From NCBI RefSeq assembly GCF_003611735.1, contig NZ_RAWG01000049.1:1-43026 (forward strand): a DNA stretch of 43,026 nucleotides, given 5' to 3'. Position numbers and translations under genes: made by a program. A model generated the notes under the pieces. That model searched no databases, was not told the origin of the DNA, and was given only the letters and a program-made list of their open reading frames with translations. Positions within the stretch are counted from its first letter, which is position 1. Each line of letters starts with the position of its first letter. Shown here one piece after another: positions 17,902 through 28,049 of the stretch. The stretch comes from Corallococcus sicarius (GTDB taxonomy: Bacteria; Myxococcota; Myxococcia; Myxococcales; Myxococcaceae).

Positions 17902-20900
17902 ATGTCCTTCGCCGCCGCGCCCCTGTCCTCGACCCCTCCCCGGGCCAGCCTCCTCCTCGTCGACGACACGCCGGGCCACCTGCTGGCGCTGGAGGCCATC
18001 CTGGCGCCGCTGGGACAGCGCCTGGTGCGTGCCTCGTCCGGGCGCGAGGCGCTGCGGCGGGTGTTGGACGAGGACTTCGCCGCCGTCCTGCTGGACATGA
18101 ACCTGGGCGACATGACGGGCGTGGACGTGCTGAACCTGATGCGCGAGCGCGAGCGCAACCGGCGCACGCCCGTGCTGCTGATGACCGCGGGCGACGGGGA
18201 CGAGAAGGAGTGGCTGGCCGCGTACTCGCACGGCGCGGTGGACTACCTGCGCAAGCCGCTGCGGCCGGAGATCCTCCTGGCCAAGGTGACGATGTTCGTG
18301 GAGCTGTTCCTGGCGCGCGAAGCCGTGCAGCGCCGCGAGGAGGCGCTGCGCGAGCGTGAGCGGGCCGCGCTGGAGATTACCCACCGCGAGCGACTGCACT
18401 CGTTCTTCATGCAGGTGCCGGTGGGCATCGCCATCCTCCGGGGGCCGCAGCTGGTCTTCGAGTTCGCCAACCCGTCCTACGGGGTGCTGGTGGGCCGCAA
18501 CGTCACGCTGGGCAAGCCGATGATGGAGGCGCTCCCGGAGCTGCGCTCCCAGCCGGAGGTGGTGGCCGTCCTGCGGCGCGTGGTGGAGACGCGCGAGCCC
18601 TTCATCGACTCGGAGTTCCGCATCGAGCTGGAGCGCGGCGGACAGCGCGAGGAGGCCTTCTTCAACGTCATCTACCACCCGCTGGTGGAGGCGGACCGGG
18701 CGTCGGGCATCATCGCCCTGGCCGTGGACGTCACCAACTGGGTCCAGGCGCGCCGCAAGACGGACATGCTCACCCAGGATCTGCGCCAGCAGCAGGCGGC
18801 GCTGCGGGACAGCGAGCAGCGGCTGCGCCTGGCGCTGACGGCCACCGCGCTGGGCACCTTCGACATGAACATGGCGACGGGCACGCTGGACTGGGATGCG
18901 CGCTGCAAGGCCCTCTTCGGCCTGCCGCCGGAGGCCACGGCGTCCTATGCGCTGTTCCTGGAGGGACTGCACCCGGAGGACCGCGAGGCCGTGGAGCAGG
19001 CGGTGGCGCTCAGCTGGGACCCCACCGGCACCGGCGACTACGACATCGCCTACCGCACCGTGGGGCTGAAGGACCGCGTGGAGCGCTGGGTGCGCGCCAC
19101 GGGCCGGACGTACTTCGAGGACGGCCGGGCGGTGCGCTTCGTGGGCACCGTGCAGGACATCACCGCGCGCAAGCGCGCCGACGCGGAGCGGGCCCGGTTG
19201 CTGGCGGGGGAGCTGCGCCGCACCGAACAGCTGCGCGGCCTGTCGCGCGCGAGCCTGGCGCTCAACGCGGCCGGCAGCGTGCAGGCCATCCTGGAGCTGG
19301 TCACCCTCAAGGCGCGCAAGCTCATTGGCGCGAACCAGTCCGCCGTGCAGGTGCTGGAGTGGCGTGACGCCGCGCAGCCGCTCACCGCGACGTCGGTGGC
19401 GGACCCGGACCCGCTCGCGCCCGGCGCGACGGTGGACGAGCGGGGCCTCTTCGCCCAGGTGTGCCAGGAGAACCGGCCGCTGCGCCTGACGCGCGAGGAG
19501 CTGCTCGCGCACCCGGCGTGGAGGGACGCGCCCCCCGCCGAGGGTCCGGCGCTGCCGCTCAAGGGCTTCCTCGCGGTGCCCATGGTGGGGCACGACGGCC
19601 GCAACCTGGGGCTCATGCAGGTGTCCGACAAGGTGGAGGGCGACTTCGACGCGGAGGACGAGACCATCGCCGTGCAGCTGGCGCAGATGGCCAGCGTGGC
19701 GCTGGAGAACGCCCGCCTCTACGAGCGGGCCCAGGCCGAGCGGCGCAACCTCTTCGCGGTGCTCAAGCAGCTGCCCGCGGCCATCACCGTGCTGCGCGGT
19801 CCTGAGCTGATCTTCGAGATGGCCAACGACCTGCGCCTGAAGCTCACCGGCTCACGGCCGCTGTTGGGCCTGCCGCTGCGCCAGGCCCTGCCGGAGCTGG
19901 AGGGGCAGGGGCAGATTGATCAGATTGAAACCGTCTACCGCACCGGGGTGACGTACCAGGGGCGCGAGGTGCCCATGCGGCTGCGCCGCGACGTGGACCA
20001 GGAGGCGCCCGAGGGCTACTTCAACCTCACCTTCCAGCCGCTGCTCGACGCCAAGGGGCGCGTGGACGGCATCGTGTCCGTGTCGTGGGAGGTCACCGAG
20101 CAGGTGCTCGCGCGCAAGCGCATCGAGGCGCTGGCGCTGGAGCTGAAGGAGCGCGAGCAGCAGTTCCGCACGCTCGCGGACTCCATCCCCCAGCTGGCGT
20201 GGATGGCGGAGCCGGACGGCCACCTCTTCTGGTTCAACCAGCGCTGGTTCGACTACACCGGCACGACGGCCGACCCGGTGAAGAAGACGGACTGGAGCAC
20301 GCTCGTGGAGCCCGAGGACGCGGAGCGCGTGGTGAACCGCTTCAACGAGGCGCTGCGCGAGGGCGCGCCGTGGGAGGACCAGTTCCGCATGCGCCGCGCG
20401 GACGGCGGCTCCCGCTGGTTCCTGTCGCGCGCGATGCCGGTGCGCGACGCGGAGGGGCGCATCGCGCGCTGGTTCGGCACGCACACGGACATCGACGACG
20501 AGCGCAGGACGCTGGAGAGCCTGAAGCAGGCGGAGGAGGAGATCCGCCACCTCAACGCGGGCCTGGAGAAGCGCGTGCGCGAGCGCACCGCCCAGCTCCA
20601 GGAGGCGAACAAGGAGCTGGAGTCCTTCAGCTACTCCGTGTCGCACGACCTGCGCGCCCCCTTGCGCCATATCACCGGGTTCGCGCAGCTGTTGGAGCGG
20701 CGGGCGGCGGCGAAGCTGGACGACGTGGCGCGGGGCTACCTCACCACCATCGCGGGCGCGGCGAAGCAGGGCGGCACGCTGGTGGACGACCTGCTCGCGT
20801 TCAGCCGCATGGGCCGGGCGGAGATGCGGCAGACGCGCGTGGACCTGGACCAGCTGGTGGCCGAGGCGCGCAAGGACCTGCTGCCGGAGGCGAACGGGCG

Positions 20901-21318
20901 CCAGGTCGAGTGGCAGGTCGGCGAGCTGCCGACCGTGGAGGGTGACCCCTCTCTGCTGCGACAGGTGATCCACAACCTGCTCGCCAATGCACTGAAGTAC
21001 ACGCGACCGAAGCCGGAGGCCCGCATCGAGGTGGGCACGCGCGAGGAAGAGGGGGAAGTGGTGGTGTGGGTGCGCGACAACGGCGTGGGCTTCGAGATGC
21101 AGTATGTGGACAAGTTGTTTGGCGTCTTCCAGCGGCTGCACACGGCCGAGGAGTTCGAGGGCACCGGCATCGGGCTCGCGAACGTGCGGCGCATCGTTTC
21201 GCGCCATGGTGGACGGACCTGGGCGGAGGGCGCCGTGGGGCAGGGCGCGACCTTCACCTTCACCCTGCCCCGGACTTCTCCCCTGGAGAAGAAGGAAGAA
21301 GAGCGCACGCGTGCTTGA
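17902..21318 (+). CDS. Hybrid histidine kinase: receiver-PAS-PAS-GAF-PAS-PAS-HisKA-HATPase
   Basis: The 1138-residue soluble sensor kinase has an N-terminal receiver domain (about 15-135; acidic pocket Asp21/Asp22, phospho-acceptor Asp65 in VLLDMNLGD, Thr95, Lys118). PAS-type domains lie at about 155-275 and 300-425 (the latter PAS_3-like with an [11 protein letters not shown] end), a GAF domain at 445-605 and two more PAS domains at 610-740 and 750-880. A coiled linker leads to HisKA with His915 ([12 protein letters not shown]) and an HATPase domain with N, G1 and G2 boxes ([27 protein letters not shown]). There are no membrane helices, so it senses internal signals. It overlaps the receiver gene downstream by eight bases. 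No DNA-binding output is adjacent. Confidence 0.93.
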   Translation: MSFAAAPLSSTPPRASLLLVDDTPGHLLALEAILAPLGQRLVRASSGREALRRVLDEDFAAVLLDMNLGDMTGVDVLNLMRERERNRRTPVLLMTAGDGDEKEWLAAYSHGAVDYLRKPLRPEILLAKVTMFVELFLAREAVQRREEALRERERAALEITHRERLHSFFMQVPVGIAILRGPQLVFEFANPSYGVLVGRNVTLGKPMMEALPELRSQPEVVAVLRRVVETREPFIDSEFRIELERGGQREEAFFNVIYHPLVEADRASGIIALAVDVTNWVQARRKTDMLTQDLRQQQAALRDSEQRLRLALTATALGTFDMNMATGTLDWDARCKALFGLPPEATASYALFLEGLHPEDREAVEQAVALSWDPTGTGDYDIAYRTVGLKDRVERWVRATGRTYFEDGRAVRFVGTVQDITARKRADAERARLLAGELRRTEQLRGLSRASLALNAAGSVQAILELVTLKARKLIGANQSAVQVLEWRDAAQPLTATSVADPDPLAPGATVDERGLFAQVCQENRPLRLTREELLAHPAWRDAPPAEGPALPLKGFLAVPMVGHDGRNLGLMQVSDKVEGDFDAEDETIAVQLAQMASVALENARLYERAQAERRNLFAVLKQLPAAITVLRGPELIFEMANDLRLKLTGSRPLLGLPLRQALPELEGQGQIDQIETVYRTGVTYQGREVPMRLRRDVDQEAPEGYFNLTFQPLLDAKGRVDGIVSVSWEVTEQVLARKRIEALALELKEREQQFRTLADSIPQLAWMAEPDGHLFWFNQRWFDYTGTTADPVKKTDWSTLVEPEDAERVVNRFNEALREGAPWEDQFRMRRADGGSRWFLSRAMPVRDAEGRIARWFGTHTDIDDERRTLESLKQAEEEIRHLNAGLEKRVRERTAQLQEANKELESFSYSVSHDLRAPLRHITGFAQLLERRAAAKLDDVARGYLTTIAGAAKQGGTLVDDLLAFSRMGRAEMRQTRVDLDQLVAEARKDLLPEANGRQVEWQVGELPTVEGDPSLLRQVIHNLLANALKYTRPKPEARIEVGTREEEGEVVVWVRDNGVGFEMQYVDKLFGVFQRLHTAEEFEGTGIGLANVRRIVSRHGGRTWAEGAVGQGATFTFTLPRTSPLEKKEEERTRA

Positions 21319-21775
21319 GCTCAAGAGGATCCTCCTGGTCGAAGACAGCGCCAACGACGTCGCGCTCACGATGGCGGCGCTGGAGGAGGTGCACCTGGCC
21401 AACGAGGTGGTGGTGGTGCGCGACGGGCAGCAGGCGCTGGACTACCTCTTCCGCAAGGGGGAGTACGCGAACCGCAAGGACGGGCACCCGGCCGTGGTGC
21501 TGCTGGACCTGAAGCTGCCGAAGGTGGACGGGTTGGAGGTGCTGGAGAAGGTGAAGGGCGCGCCGGAGCTGAAGTCCGTGCCGGTGGTGATGCTCACCTC
21601 GTCGCGCGAGGAGCAGGACCTGGCGCGCAGCTACGGGTTGGGCGTGAACGCCTACGTGGTGAAGCCGGTGGCGTTCCCGGACTTCGTCTCCGCGCTGCGG
21701 GAGCTGGGGTTGTTCTGGGCGGTGGTGAACCAGCCGCCGCCGGGCGCACCGCCCCTGTCGGGAGCCTCGAAGTGA
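21311..21775 (+). CDS. Single-domain response regulator (Rcp1/CheY-like)
   Basis: This 154-residue receiver starts at a GTG inside the 3' end of the hybrid kinase gene and has GAAGAAG upstream. Conserved residues are Glu11-Asp12 ([15 protein letters not shown]), phospho-acceptor Asp66 ([17 protein letters not shown]), Thr96 (VVMLTSS) and Lys118 (AYVVKPV). The insert [17 protein letters not shown] is typical of the Rcp1-like group that pairs with phytochrome-type or PAS-rich kinases. There is no effector domain, so it probably relays phosphate between the two flanking hybrid kinases or binds a target protein. Its last bases overlap the next gene's GTG start. Confidence 0.92.
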   Translation: MLELKRILLVEDSANDVALTMAALEEVHLANEVVVVRDGQQALDYLFRKGEYANRKDGHPAVVLLDLKLPKVDGLEVLEKVKGAPELKSVPVVMLTSSREEQDLARSYGLGVNAYVVKPVAFPDFVSALRELGLFWAVVNQPPPGAPPLSGASK

Positions 21776-23355
21776 GCACACGCGGCAATGCCGCGCTGGA
21801 GTTGAACCCTGCCACCGCGACCGGAAGGCCCCTGTCCATCCTGCTGCTGGAGGACAGCCCGCTGGACGCGCAGCTGGTGACCGCGCAGCTGGAGGAGGGC
21901 GGACTGCCCGCGACGCTGGAGTGCGTGGCGGGGCGGACGGCCTTCACCTCCGCGCTGGCGAAGGGGAAGTTCGACCTCATCCTGTCCGACTACAACGTGC
22001 CGGGCTTCGACGGCTTGAGCGCGCTGGACGTGGCGCAGACGGCGTGTCCGGAGACGCCCTTCCTCTTCGTGTCCGGGGCGCTGGGCGAGGACCGCGCCAT
22101 CGAGCTGCTCAAGCGCGGCGCCACCGACTACGTGCTCAAGGACCGGCTGGAGCGGCTGGGGCCCAGCGTGCGGCGGGCGCTGCGAGAGGCCGAAGGCGTG
22201 CGCCTGCGCAAGCGCACGGAGGAGGCGCTGCGCCGCTCCGAGGAGCGCTACCAGATGGTGGCGCACGCGAGCTTCGACGCCATCTGGGACTGGGACCTGC
22301 AGACGGACGCGATGCACTGGATGGGCGACGCGACGGAGGAGGTCTTCGGCTTCCAGCTGGAAGAGGTGGGCGTGGACGCGTCGTGGTGGCGGCGGCACAT
22401 CCACGTGGATGACCGCGAGCGGGTGATGGCGGGCCTGCAGCGCGCGTTCGACTCCGATGACGACCGGTGGCAGGACGAGTACCGGGTGCTGCGCAAGGAC
22501 TCGGCCGATGCCTACGTGGCGGCGCAGGGCTACATCGTGCGCGCGCCGAACGGGAAGGTGCGGCGCATCGTGGGCGCCATGCGCGACATCACCGAGCGCA
22601 GGCGGGCGGAGGAGGAGAAGCAGCAGCTGGTACACGAGGCGCAGCGGCGGGTGGAGTTCGAGCAGCAGCTCATTGGCATCGTGAGCCACGACCTGCGCAA
22701 CCCCCTGAGCGCCATCCTCACCGGCGCGTCGCTGATGTTGCGGCGCGACGACATCCAGCCGTGGAACGCGAAGGCGGCGGCGCGCATCCTGTCCGCGGCG
22801 GAGCGGGCGACGCGGATGATCCGCGACCTGCTGGACTTCACCCAGGCGCGCATGGGTGGCGGCATCCCGGTGCAGGCGGCGCCGTGCGACTTCCACGCGC
22901 TGATGCTGGCGGTGGTGGAGGAGGCGCGCACGGCGCACCCGGAGCGCACCCTGCTGCTGGAGCAGGAGGGGGACGGGCAGGGGACGTGGGATGCGGACCG
23001 GATGGCGCAGGTGCTGTCCAACATCCTGGGCAACGCGCTGAAGTACAGCCCGGAGGACACGCCCGTGCGGGTGGAGAGCCGGGGCGAGCCCACGGGGGTG
23101 GTGGTGCGCGTGCACAACGGGGGCACGCCCATCCACCCGGACCTGTTGCCGCGCATCTTCGAGCCGCTCCAGCGCGGCACGACGGTGGGGCGCTCCGAGC
23201 GCAGCATCGGGCTGGGGTTGTACATCGTGCGGCAGCTGGTGCTGGCGCACGGCGGGACGGTGGACGCGCAGTCCTCCGAGGCAGAGGGGACGGTGTTCAC
23301 CGTGCGCCTGCCCCGGCTGCGTGCGAGTGAGATGCCCTCCTCTTCCATGGAGTAG
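21772..23355 (+). CDS. Hybrid histidine kinase: receiver-PAS-HisKA-HATPase
   Basis: The GTG start overlaps the stop of the receiver gene (GTGA), indicating coupled translation. The 527-residue soluble protein has an N-terminal receiver (about 22-140; Asp28-29 region, phospho-acceptor Asp73 in LILSDYNVPG, Lys123 in DYVLKD), a PAS_3 domain at about 165-285 (IWDWDLQTDAMHWMG, GAMRDITERRRAEEE), HisKA with His306 (GIVSHDLRNPLSAI) and an HATPase domain (NILGNALKYSP, RSIGLGLYIVRQLV). The receiver's SGALGEDRAIELLKRGATDY is of the type found in small receiver-PAS kinases. It completes a three-gene phosphorelay unit with the two preceding genes. The signal and output are unknown. Confidence 0.92.
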   Translation: MSTRGNAALELNPATATGRPLSILLLEDSPLDAQLVTAQLEEGGLPATLECVAGRTAFTSALAKGKFDLILSDYNVPGFDGLSALDVAQTACPETPFLFVSGALGEDRAIELLKRGATDYVLKDRLERLGPSVRRALREAEGVRLRKRTEEALRRSEERYQMVAHASFDAIWDWDLQTDAMHWMGDATEEVFGFQLEEVGVDASWWRRHIHVDDRERVMAGLQRAFDSDDDRWQDEYRVLRKDSADAYVAAQGYIVRAPNGKVRRIVGAMRDITERRRAEEEKQQLVHEAQRRVEFEQQLIGIVSHDLRNPLSAILTGASLMLRRDDIQPWNAKAAARILSAAERATRMIRDLLDFTQARMGGGIPVQAAPCDFHALMLAVVEEARTAHPERTLLLEQEGDGQGTWDADRMAQVLSNILGNALKYSPEDTPVRVESRGEPTGVVVRVHNGGTPIHPDLLPRIFEPLQRGTTVGRSERSIGLGLYIVRQLVLAHGGTVDAQSSEAEGTVFTVRLPRLRASEMPSSSME

Positions 23356-23465
23356 GGCGCGTCACGGCTTGCCGCCGTCCCCTATCTCCATGTCGAGAAC
23401 GGCTCTACACTGCGGGTGAATCCAAGCACGCACGGCCGGATGCTGCCCAGCACTGGAGCTTCTCG

Positions 23466-25079
23466 ATGATGTGTCTTTCGCGCCCGATGCGAGCGCTGCT
23501 GCTCGCCTGCTCCGTGCTGCTGATGGCTTGCTCCGGCGACAAGGGGACACCGGATGCCGGTACGCCCCCTGTCGTGGCATGGGATGGCACCTCCACCCCC
23601 ATCGAAGAGAAGGGCGACTGGATTGACCGCGGCGTCTTCGCTCCTTGCGCGTTCACCCCGCCACTCGGAACCGAGATCGACTGCGACACCCCGGCCCTCT
23701 TCGACCTGTCGCAATGCAACCCGGGCGCGCTCCGCACGGCGTCACGGCACGGCATCTACCAGGCCGAGCTGCGCTCGGAGTCCGGCGAGTACCCCTGGGT
23801 GGGCGCCGGCATCCTGCTCCCGGAGGGGGGCGGCGCTGGAACCCTGAACTTCGATCGCTTCACCCGGCAGCAGTTCGATGATCAGGGGATGCTCCTCACG
23901 AGCATCTTCACCACGACCCGGGGCGTGGCCATCAAGACCGCGCTGGCCGGCTGTGACGCGCCTGAACCCCACCACATCACCGGCTGCTATGCGGTCTGCA
24001 CCAACAACGTGCTCACGGAGAAGGGGACGTTCAATGCGGAGCGCGTGAACTCGGGCCGCGGTGAGCCCGAGTCCTCCGGGGGCATCCAACGGGTCTCCGA
24101 AGCCTTGGTCGGGATTGGCTTCCCGGTGGATGTCTACGTCACGAAGAACCATGCCTACGTGGTGTCCATCCAGCTCAAGCCGGACATGCCCGCGGGAGGC
24201 TTGACGGTCTTCGACGTCAGCGACCGCAGCCACCCTGTGTTGAAGAAGGTCATCTCCCTGCCGGGCGACGGGTACTGGAACGCCGCGTGGGCCAAGGACG
24301 ACGTCCTCTACATCGCCACCAAGGCTTCCGGCGTCATCCTGTATGACATTTCAAACCCGGGGGATCCGACCTACATCCGCAGCGTGCCCAACGGCCCGCC
24401 CCCGAATGTGCACACCCTGTTCGTGGATGGCAACCGGCTCTACGCCATGGCGTTGCGGCCCGGGCAGACGCTCATCTTCGACATCACGTCCCCGCGAGAT
24501 CCCGTCCTGCTCAACCGCGTCGTCTTCACGTCCGAGGAGTTCGTCACCAGCTATCCGCACGACGCCTTCGCCTACGAAGGCCGCCTCTACATCAACCACA
24601 CGGACATCGGCTTCCTGGTCACCGACCCGACCGACCCGATGCAGGTCAAGGAGCTGGGCAAGTACCACTACAACCGGCAATACAGCCATGCCAGCGCGGT
24701 GGGGACCTTCGCGGGCCGCACCATCGCGTTCGAGGGCAGTGAGCAGGAGGGCGCCCACCTTCGCGTGCTGGATGTCACCGACCCGGCCCACATCCAGCTC
24801 ATTGGCGAGCACCGGCTGCGCCCCACCACCTCCATCCACAACATGATCCTGAAGGGCACCCTGCTGTACGTCGCCTGGTACCAGGAGGGCGTGCGCGTGT
24901 TCGACGTGGCGAACCCCACGCTCCCGAAGCAGGTTGCCCACTTCGACACCTACCGGGAGAACGACCCGAACCGGCTGGGCTTCGTCTACGAGGGCGCCAT
25001 GGGCATGCGCGTCCCGGGCGACGGGTATGTCTACGTGGTGGATACCTCGCGCGGGCTGCTCATCTTCAACGAGCTCTGA
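23466..25079 (+). CDS. LVIVD-repeat beta-propeller lipoprotein
   Basis: The 537-residue protein starts at ATG 23466 (GGAG seven bases upstream) and has a lipobox LMAC with Cys22. An N-terminal part of about 170 residues with several Cys is followed by six or seven LVIVD-type repeats from about residue 215 to the end: AYVVSIQL...TVFDVSDRSHP, LYIATKASGVILYDISNPGD, LIFDITSPRDP, LRVLDVTDPAHIQL, LYVAWYQEGVRVFDVANP and VYVVDTSRGLLIF. These should form a beta-propeller on the cell surface or in the periplasm. Such lipoproteins are common in Myxococcota and have been linked by others to surface or choice-of-anchor proteins; the ligand is unknown. It is monocistronic, with a weak GACCGG/CCGGTC stem followed by CTCTTTCT after the stop. 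Confidence 0.88.
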   Translation: MMCLSRPMRALLLACSVLLMACSGDKGTPDAGTPPVVAWDGTSTPIEEKGDWIDRGVFAPCAFTPPLGTEIDCDTPALFDLSQCNPGALRTASRHGIYQAELRSESGEYPWVGAGILLPEGGGAGTLNFDRFTRQQFDDQGMLLTSIFTTTRGVAIKTALAGCDAPEPHHITGCYAVCTNNVLTEKGTFNAERVNSGRGEPESSGGIQRVSEALVGIGFPVDVYVTKNHAYVVSIQLKPDMPAGGLTVFDVSDRSHPVLKKVISLPGDGYWNAAWAKDDVLYIATKASGVILYDISNPGDPTYIRSVPNGPPPNVHTLFVDGNRLYAMALRPGQTLIFDITSPRDPVLLNRVVFTSEEFVTSYPHDAFAYEGRLYINHTDIGFLVTDPTDPMQVKELGKYHYNRQYSHASAVGTFAGRTIAFEGSEQEGAHLRVLDVTDPAHIQLIGEHRLRPTTSIHNMILKGTLLYVAWYQEGVRVFDVANPTLPKQVAHFDTYRENDPNRLGFVYEGAMGMRVPGDGYVYVVDTSRGLLIFNEL

Positions 25080-25177
25080 GTCCGCGACGGGGGGAGCCGA
25101 GCGACCGGGCAGGCTCTGTCCGGTCCTCTTTCTCCCTGCCGGGGCCCGCTCTAGGCTCAAGGCGGAAGGTGGGACGC

Positions 25178-25822
25178 ATGTCGAAGCCGCTGGAAGTCGT
25201 GAACGCCCTCTTGGACGCGGGGTTCAATGGGCTGGGCCCGCTGTGCAGCGCGACGGGGCTGGCGGACGAGTACCTGCGGGACACGCGCTACGCGAATCAC
25301 GAGGCGCGCATCGACTCGCTCGTGCATTGGGAGACGGGGAAGCTGTTCACCACGGGCTTCCTGTCCGGACTGGGCGGCCTGCTGACGCTGCCGGTGGCGC
25401 TGCCCGCGGGGCTGGGCGTGTCGTGGGCGGTGCAGGCGCGGCTGGTGGGCGCCATCGCTCGCATCCACGGGCACGCCGTGGAGGAGGACCGCGTGCGCAC
25501 GCTCACGCTGTTGGCCATCGTGGGCGACATTGGCAAGGAAGTGGTGAAGCAGGCCGGCATCGAAGTGGGCCAGCAGCTGGGCATGCGCGCGCTGGAGGCG
25601 GTGCCGATGCACGCGCTCAGCGGCATCAACCGCGCGGTGGGCTTCCAGCTGCTCAGCAAGGCGGGACAGAAGGGCGTCGTGAACCTGTCGAAGGTGGTGC
25701 CCTTCGCGGGGGGACTCGTGGGCGGCGCGGTGGATGCGCTCGCGTGCCGCGCGGTGGGCGCCACGGCGCGGCGGCTGTTCGCCCCGGGGCCGCTTCCTGT
25801 CGCGGGCATGTCGGCTGGATGA
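25178..25822 (+). CDS. EcsC family protein
   Basis: The ATG at 25178 has GGAAGGTGG upstream; the in-frame GTG three codons earlier overlaps that site. The 214-residue protein contains hydrophobic Gly-rich stretches (TTGFLSGLGGLLTLPVALPA, VVPFAGGLVGGAVDAL) and the EcsC-type pattern HGHAVEEDRVRTLTLLAIVG with repeated amphipathic segments. EcsC family proteins are membrane-associated and were first named next to an ABC transporter in Bacillus; their activity is unknown. The sugar ABC transporter starts only 56 bases downstream, but shared function is not shown by the sequence. Confidence 0.8.
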   Translation: MSKPLEVVNALLDAGFNGLGPLCSATGLADEYLRDTRYANHEARIDSLVHWETGKLFTTGFLSGLGGLLTLPVALPAGLGVSWAVQARLVGAIARIHGHAVEEDRVRTLTLLAIVGDIGKEVVKQAGIEVGQQLGMRALEAVPMHALSGINRAVGFQLLSKAGQKGVVNLSKVVPFAGGLVGGAVDALACRAVGATARRLFAPGPLPVAGMSAG

Positions 25823-25878
25823 CCCGGGCGCGGAGCTTGCGTTGACGGTGGGCGCTCGCGCTGGACTCATCCGGACGC

Positions 25879-27168
25879 ATGGGCCGCCTCCTCGTTCTGC
25901 TCGTCGCGCTGGGCCTCGCACTGGGGGGCTGCCGCCGTTCGTCCGAGGAGCAGGCGACGCCCGGGCGCACGCGCATCGTCTTCAAGTTCCAGCCGCTGTG
26001 GGGTGATCCGAAGCCGTTCCGGGAGCTGCTGGCGAAGTACGAGCGCGACAACCCGGACGTGGAGCTGGTGACGGAGGCGCTGCCAAACTCATCGGACCTG
26101 GCGCACCAGTTCTTCCTCACGTCGTTGCAGGGCAAGGCCACGGACTTCGACGTGCTGGTGGCGGACGTCGTCTGGGTGCCGGAGTTCGCTCGCGCGGGGT
26201 GGGTGGCGGACCTGTCCGAGGACTTCCCTCCGGCGAAGCTGCGCGAGGAGTTCCTCCCCGGGCCGGTGGACTCCGTCGTGGTGGACGGCCGCACGTACGC
26301 GGTGCCCTGGTACGTGGACGTGGGCGTCCTCTACTACCGCACGGACCTGGTGCCGCGCGCGCCGCGCACCTACGAGGAGCTGCGCCGCTTCACCCGTGAG
26401 GCGATGGCGAAGGCGCCCGGCATCCAGGGCTACGTGTGGCAGGGCCGGCAGTACGAGGGCCTGACGTGCAACGTGTACGAGGCCCTGTGGGGCCACGGCG
26501 GGAAGTCGCTGGGGGAGGGCGGGCGCGTGCTGCTGGAGACGGAGGCCGCGCGCGAGGCGCTGGCGTACCTGCACGGGTTGGTCGCGGACGGGCTGTCTCC
26601 GCAGACGGTGACGGGCTTCGGCGAGGAGGAGGCACGGCGCGTGTTCCAGGAGGGCCGGGCGGTGTTCATGCGCAACTGGCCCTATGCGTGGAGCGAGGCG
26701 CAGAAGGAGGGCTCTCCCATCCGGGGCAAGGTGGGCATCGCGCCGCTGCCCACGAAGGATGGACAGCCGGGATGGGGGACGCTGGGTGGATGGCAGCTCG
26801 CGGTGAACGCGCACGTGTCGCCCGCGCGCAAGAAGGCCGCCGCGCGCCTCATCGCGCACCTGACGTCCCCCGAGGCCAACCGCGTGCTCGCGCTGCACTA
26901 CGCGCGCAACCCGCCGAGGCTGGCGCTGTACGACGATGAGGAGCTGCGCCGGGCGGAGCCGTTCATCGCCAGCTTGAAGGAGGCGCTGGTGCGGGCGCGG
27001 CCCCGGCCGGTGACGCCGTACTACCTGCTCATCGCGGACGTGCTCCAGAGCGAGTTCTCCGCCGCCGTGGCCGGCATCCGGACCCCCGAGGCGTCGCTCA
27101 CTCGCGCGCAGAAGCAGGTGGATCACCTGACCGGGCAGAAGACGCCGGAGCTGGAGGAGGAGCAGTGA
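25879..27168 (+). CDS. Sugar ABC transporter substrate-binding lipoprotein
   Basis: The 429-residue protein belongs to the family 1 (maltose/trehalose-type) extracellular solute-binding proteins. It has a lipobox LGGC (Cys18), then FKFQPLWGDPKPFRELLAKY, a lobe with DFDVLVADVVWVPEFARAGW, the conserved TYAVPWYVDVGVLYYRTDLV segment, and ARRVFQEGRAVFMRNWPYAW, GKVGIAPLPT and GGWQLAVNAH near the hinge. The pattern is close to trehalose/maltose binding proteins such as ThuE or LpqY, but the sugar is not certain. It is first in an operon with two permease genes, and its stop overlaps the first permease start (GTGA). Confidence 0.92.
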   Translation: MGRLLVLLVALGLALGGCRRSSEEQATPGRTRIVFKFQPLWGDPKPFRELLAKYERDNPDVELVTEALPNSSDLAHQFFLTSLQGKATDFDVLVADVVWVPEFARAGWVADLSEDFPPAKLREEFLPGPVDSVVVDGRTYAVPWYVDVGVLYYRTDLVPRAPRTYEELRRFTREAMAKAPGIQGYVWQGRQYEGLTCNVYEALWGHGGKSLGEGGRVLLETEAAREALAYLHGLVADGLSPQTVTGFGEEEARRVFQEGRAVFMRNWPYAWSEAQKEGSPIRGKVGIAPLPTKDGQPGWGTLGGWQLAVNAHVSPARKKAAARLIAHLTSPEANRVLALHYARNPPRLALYDDEELRRAEPFIASLKEALVRARPRPVTPYYLLIADVLQSEFSAAVAGIRTPEASLTRAQKQVDHLTGQKTPELEEEQ

Positions 27169-28049
27169 GCGGCGCGGAGCGGGGTTCGCAGGCGCGCGAG
27201 CGGCGACAGGCCTACCTGCTGGTGATGCCCGCGGTGCTGGTGCTGGCCGTGGTGGCGCTGTACCCCGTGCTGGCGGCCCTCTGGCTGAGCCTGCACCGCT
27301 TCATCCTCGTCTTCGGGGAGCGGCGCTTCACCGGGCTGGAGAACTACGTCTATCTCGTGGGCGACGCGCGCTTCTGGTCCGCGCTGGGCAACACGGCGTA
27401 CTTCACGGCGGTGGCGGTGACGGTGGAGTTGCTGCTGGCGGTGCCGCTGGCGCTGCTGCTCAACCGCGCGTTCCCGGGGCGGGGCCTGCTGCGCGCGTCC
27501 GTGCTGGTGCCGTGGGCCATTCCCACCGTGGTGAGCGCGCGTCTGTGGGCGTGGATGTTCAACCCGGACTACGGGCTCATCAACCGGCTGCTGGGGGGGA
27601 CGGACATCAACTGGCTGGGCGCGCCGGGGTACGCGCTGCACGCCGCCATCCTGGTGGACGTGTGGAAGACGACGCCCTTCGTGGCGCTGCTGGTGCTCGC
27701 GGGGTTGCAGGGCATTCCGGAGGACCTCTACAAGGCGGCGCGCGTGGACGGGGCTTCGACGTGGCGGCAGTTCCGCGCCATCACGGTGCCGCTGCTGAGG
27801 CCCGCGCTGCTCTTGGCGGTGCTGTTCCGGTCGCTGGATGCGTTCCGCGTGTTCGACGCCATCTATGTGCTGACGGAGGGTGGGCCGGCGAACACGACGG
27901 AGACGCTGAGCATCTACGCGTACAAGACGCTGATGCGCTCCGGGGACTTCGGCTACGGCAGCGCGCTGTCGGTGGCGACGTTCCTGTGCGTGGTGTTGCT
28001 GGCCACGGTGTGGCTGCGGTGGTTGGGGCGCGAGGAGGCGCGGCGATGA
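27165..28049 (+). CDS. Sugar ABC transporter permease, MalF/ThuF type
   Basis: The 294-residue inner-membrane permease has six predicted helices, starting with YLLVMPAVLVLAVVALYPVL. The EAA coupling loop that contacts the ATPase is present near residues 186-207 (LYKAARVDGASTWRQFRAIT-VPLLRP). The GTG start overlaps the binding protein stop and follows GGAGGAGGA. It makes a heterodimer with the next gene product, moving the sugar delivered by the binding protein. The short periplasmic loop distinguishes it from enteric MalF. Confidence 0.93.
   Translation: MSGAERGSQARERRQAYLLVMPAVLVLAVVALYPVLAALWLSLHRFILVFGERRFTGLENYVYLVGDARFWSALGNTAYFTAVAVTVELLLAVPLALLLNRAFPGRGLLRASVLVPWAIPTVVSARLWAWMFNPDYGLINRLLGGTDINWLGAPGYALHAAILVDVWKTTPFVALLVLAGLQGIPEDLYKAARVDGASTWRQFRAITVPLLRPALLLAVLFRSLDAFRVFDAIYVLTEGGPANTTETLSIYAYKTLMRSGDFGYGSALSVATFLCVVLLATVWLRWLGREEARR

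Noticed and set aside
17533-19593. 686-codon minus-strand open frame
   Set aside because: It is antisense to the hybrid kinase, whose receiver and PAS motifs are unmistakable.
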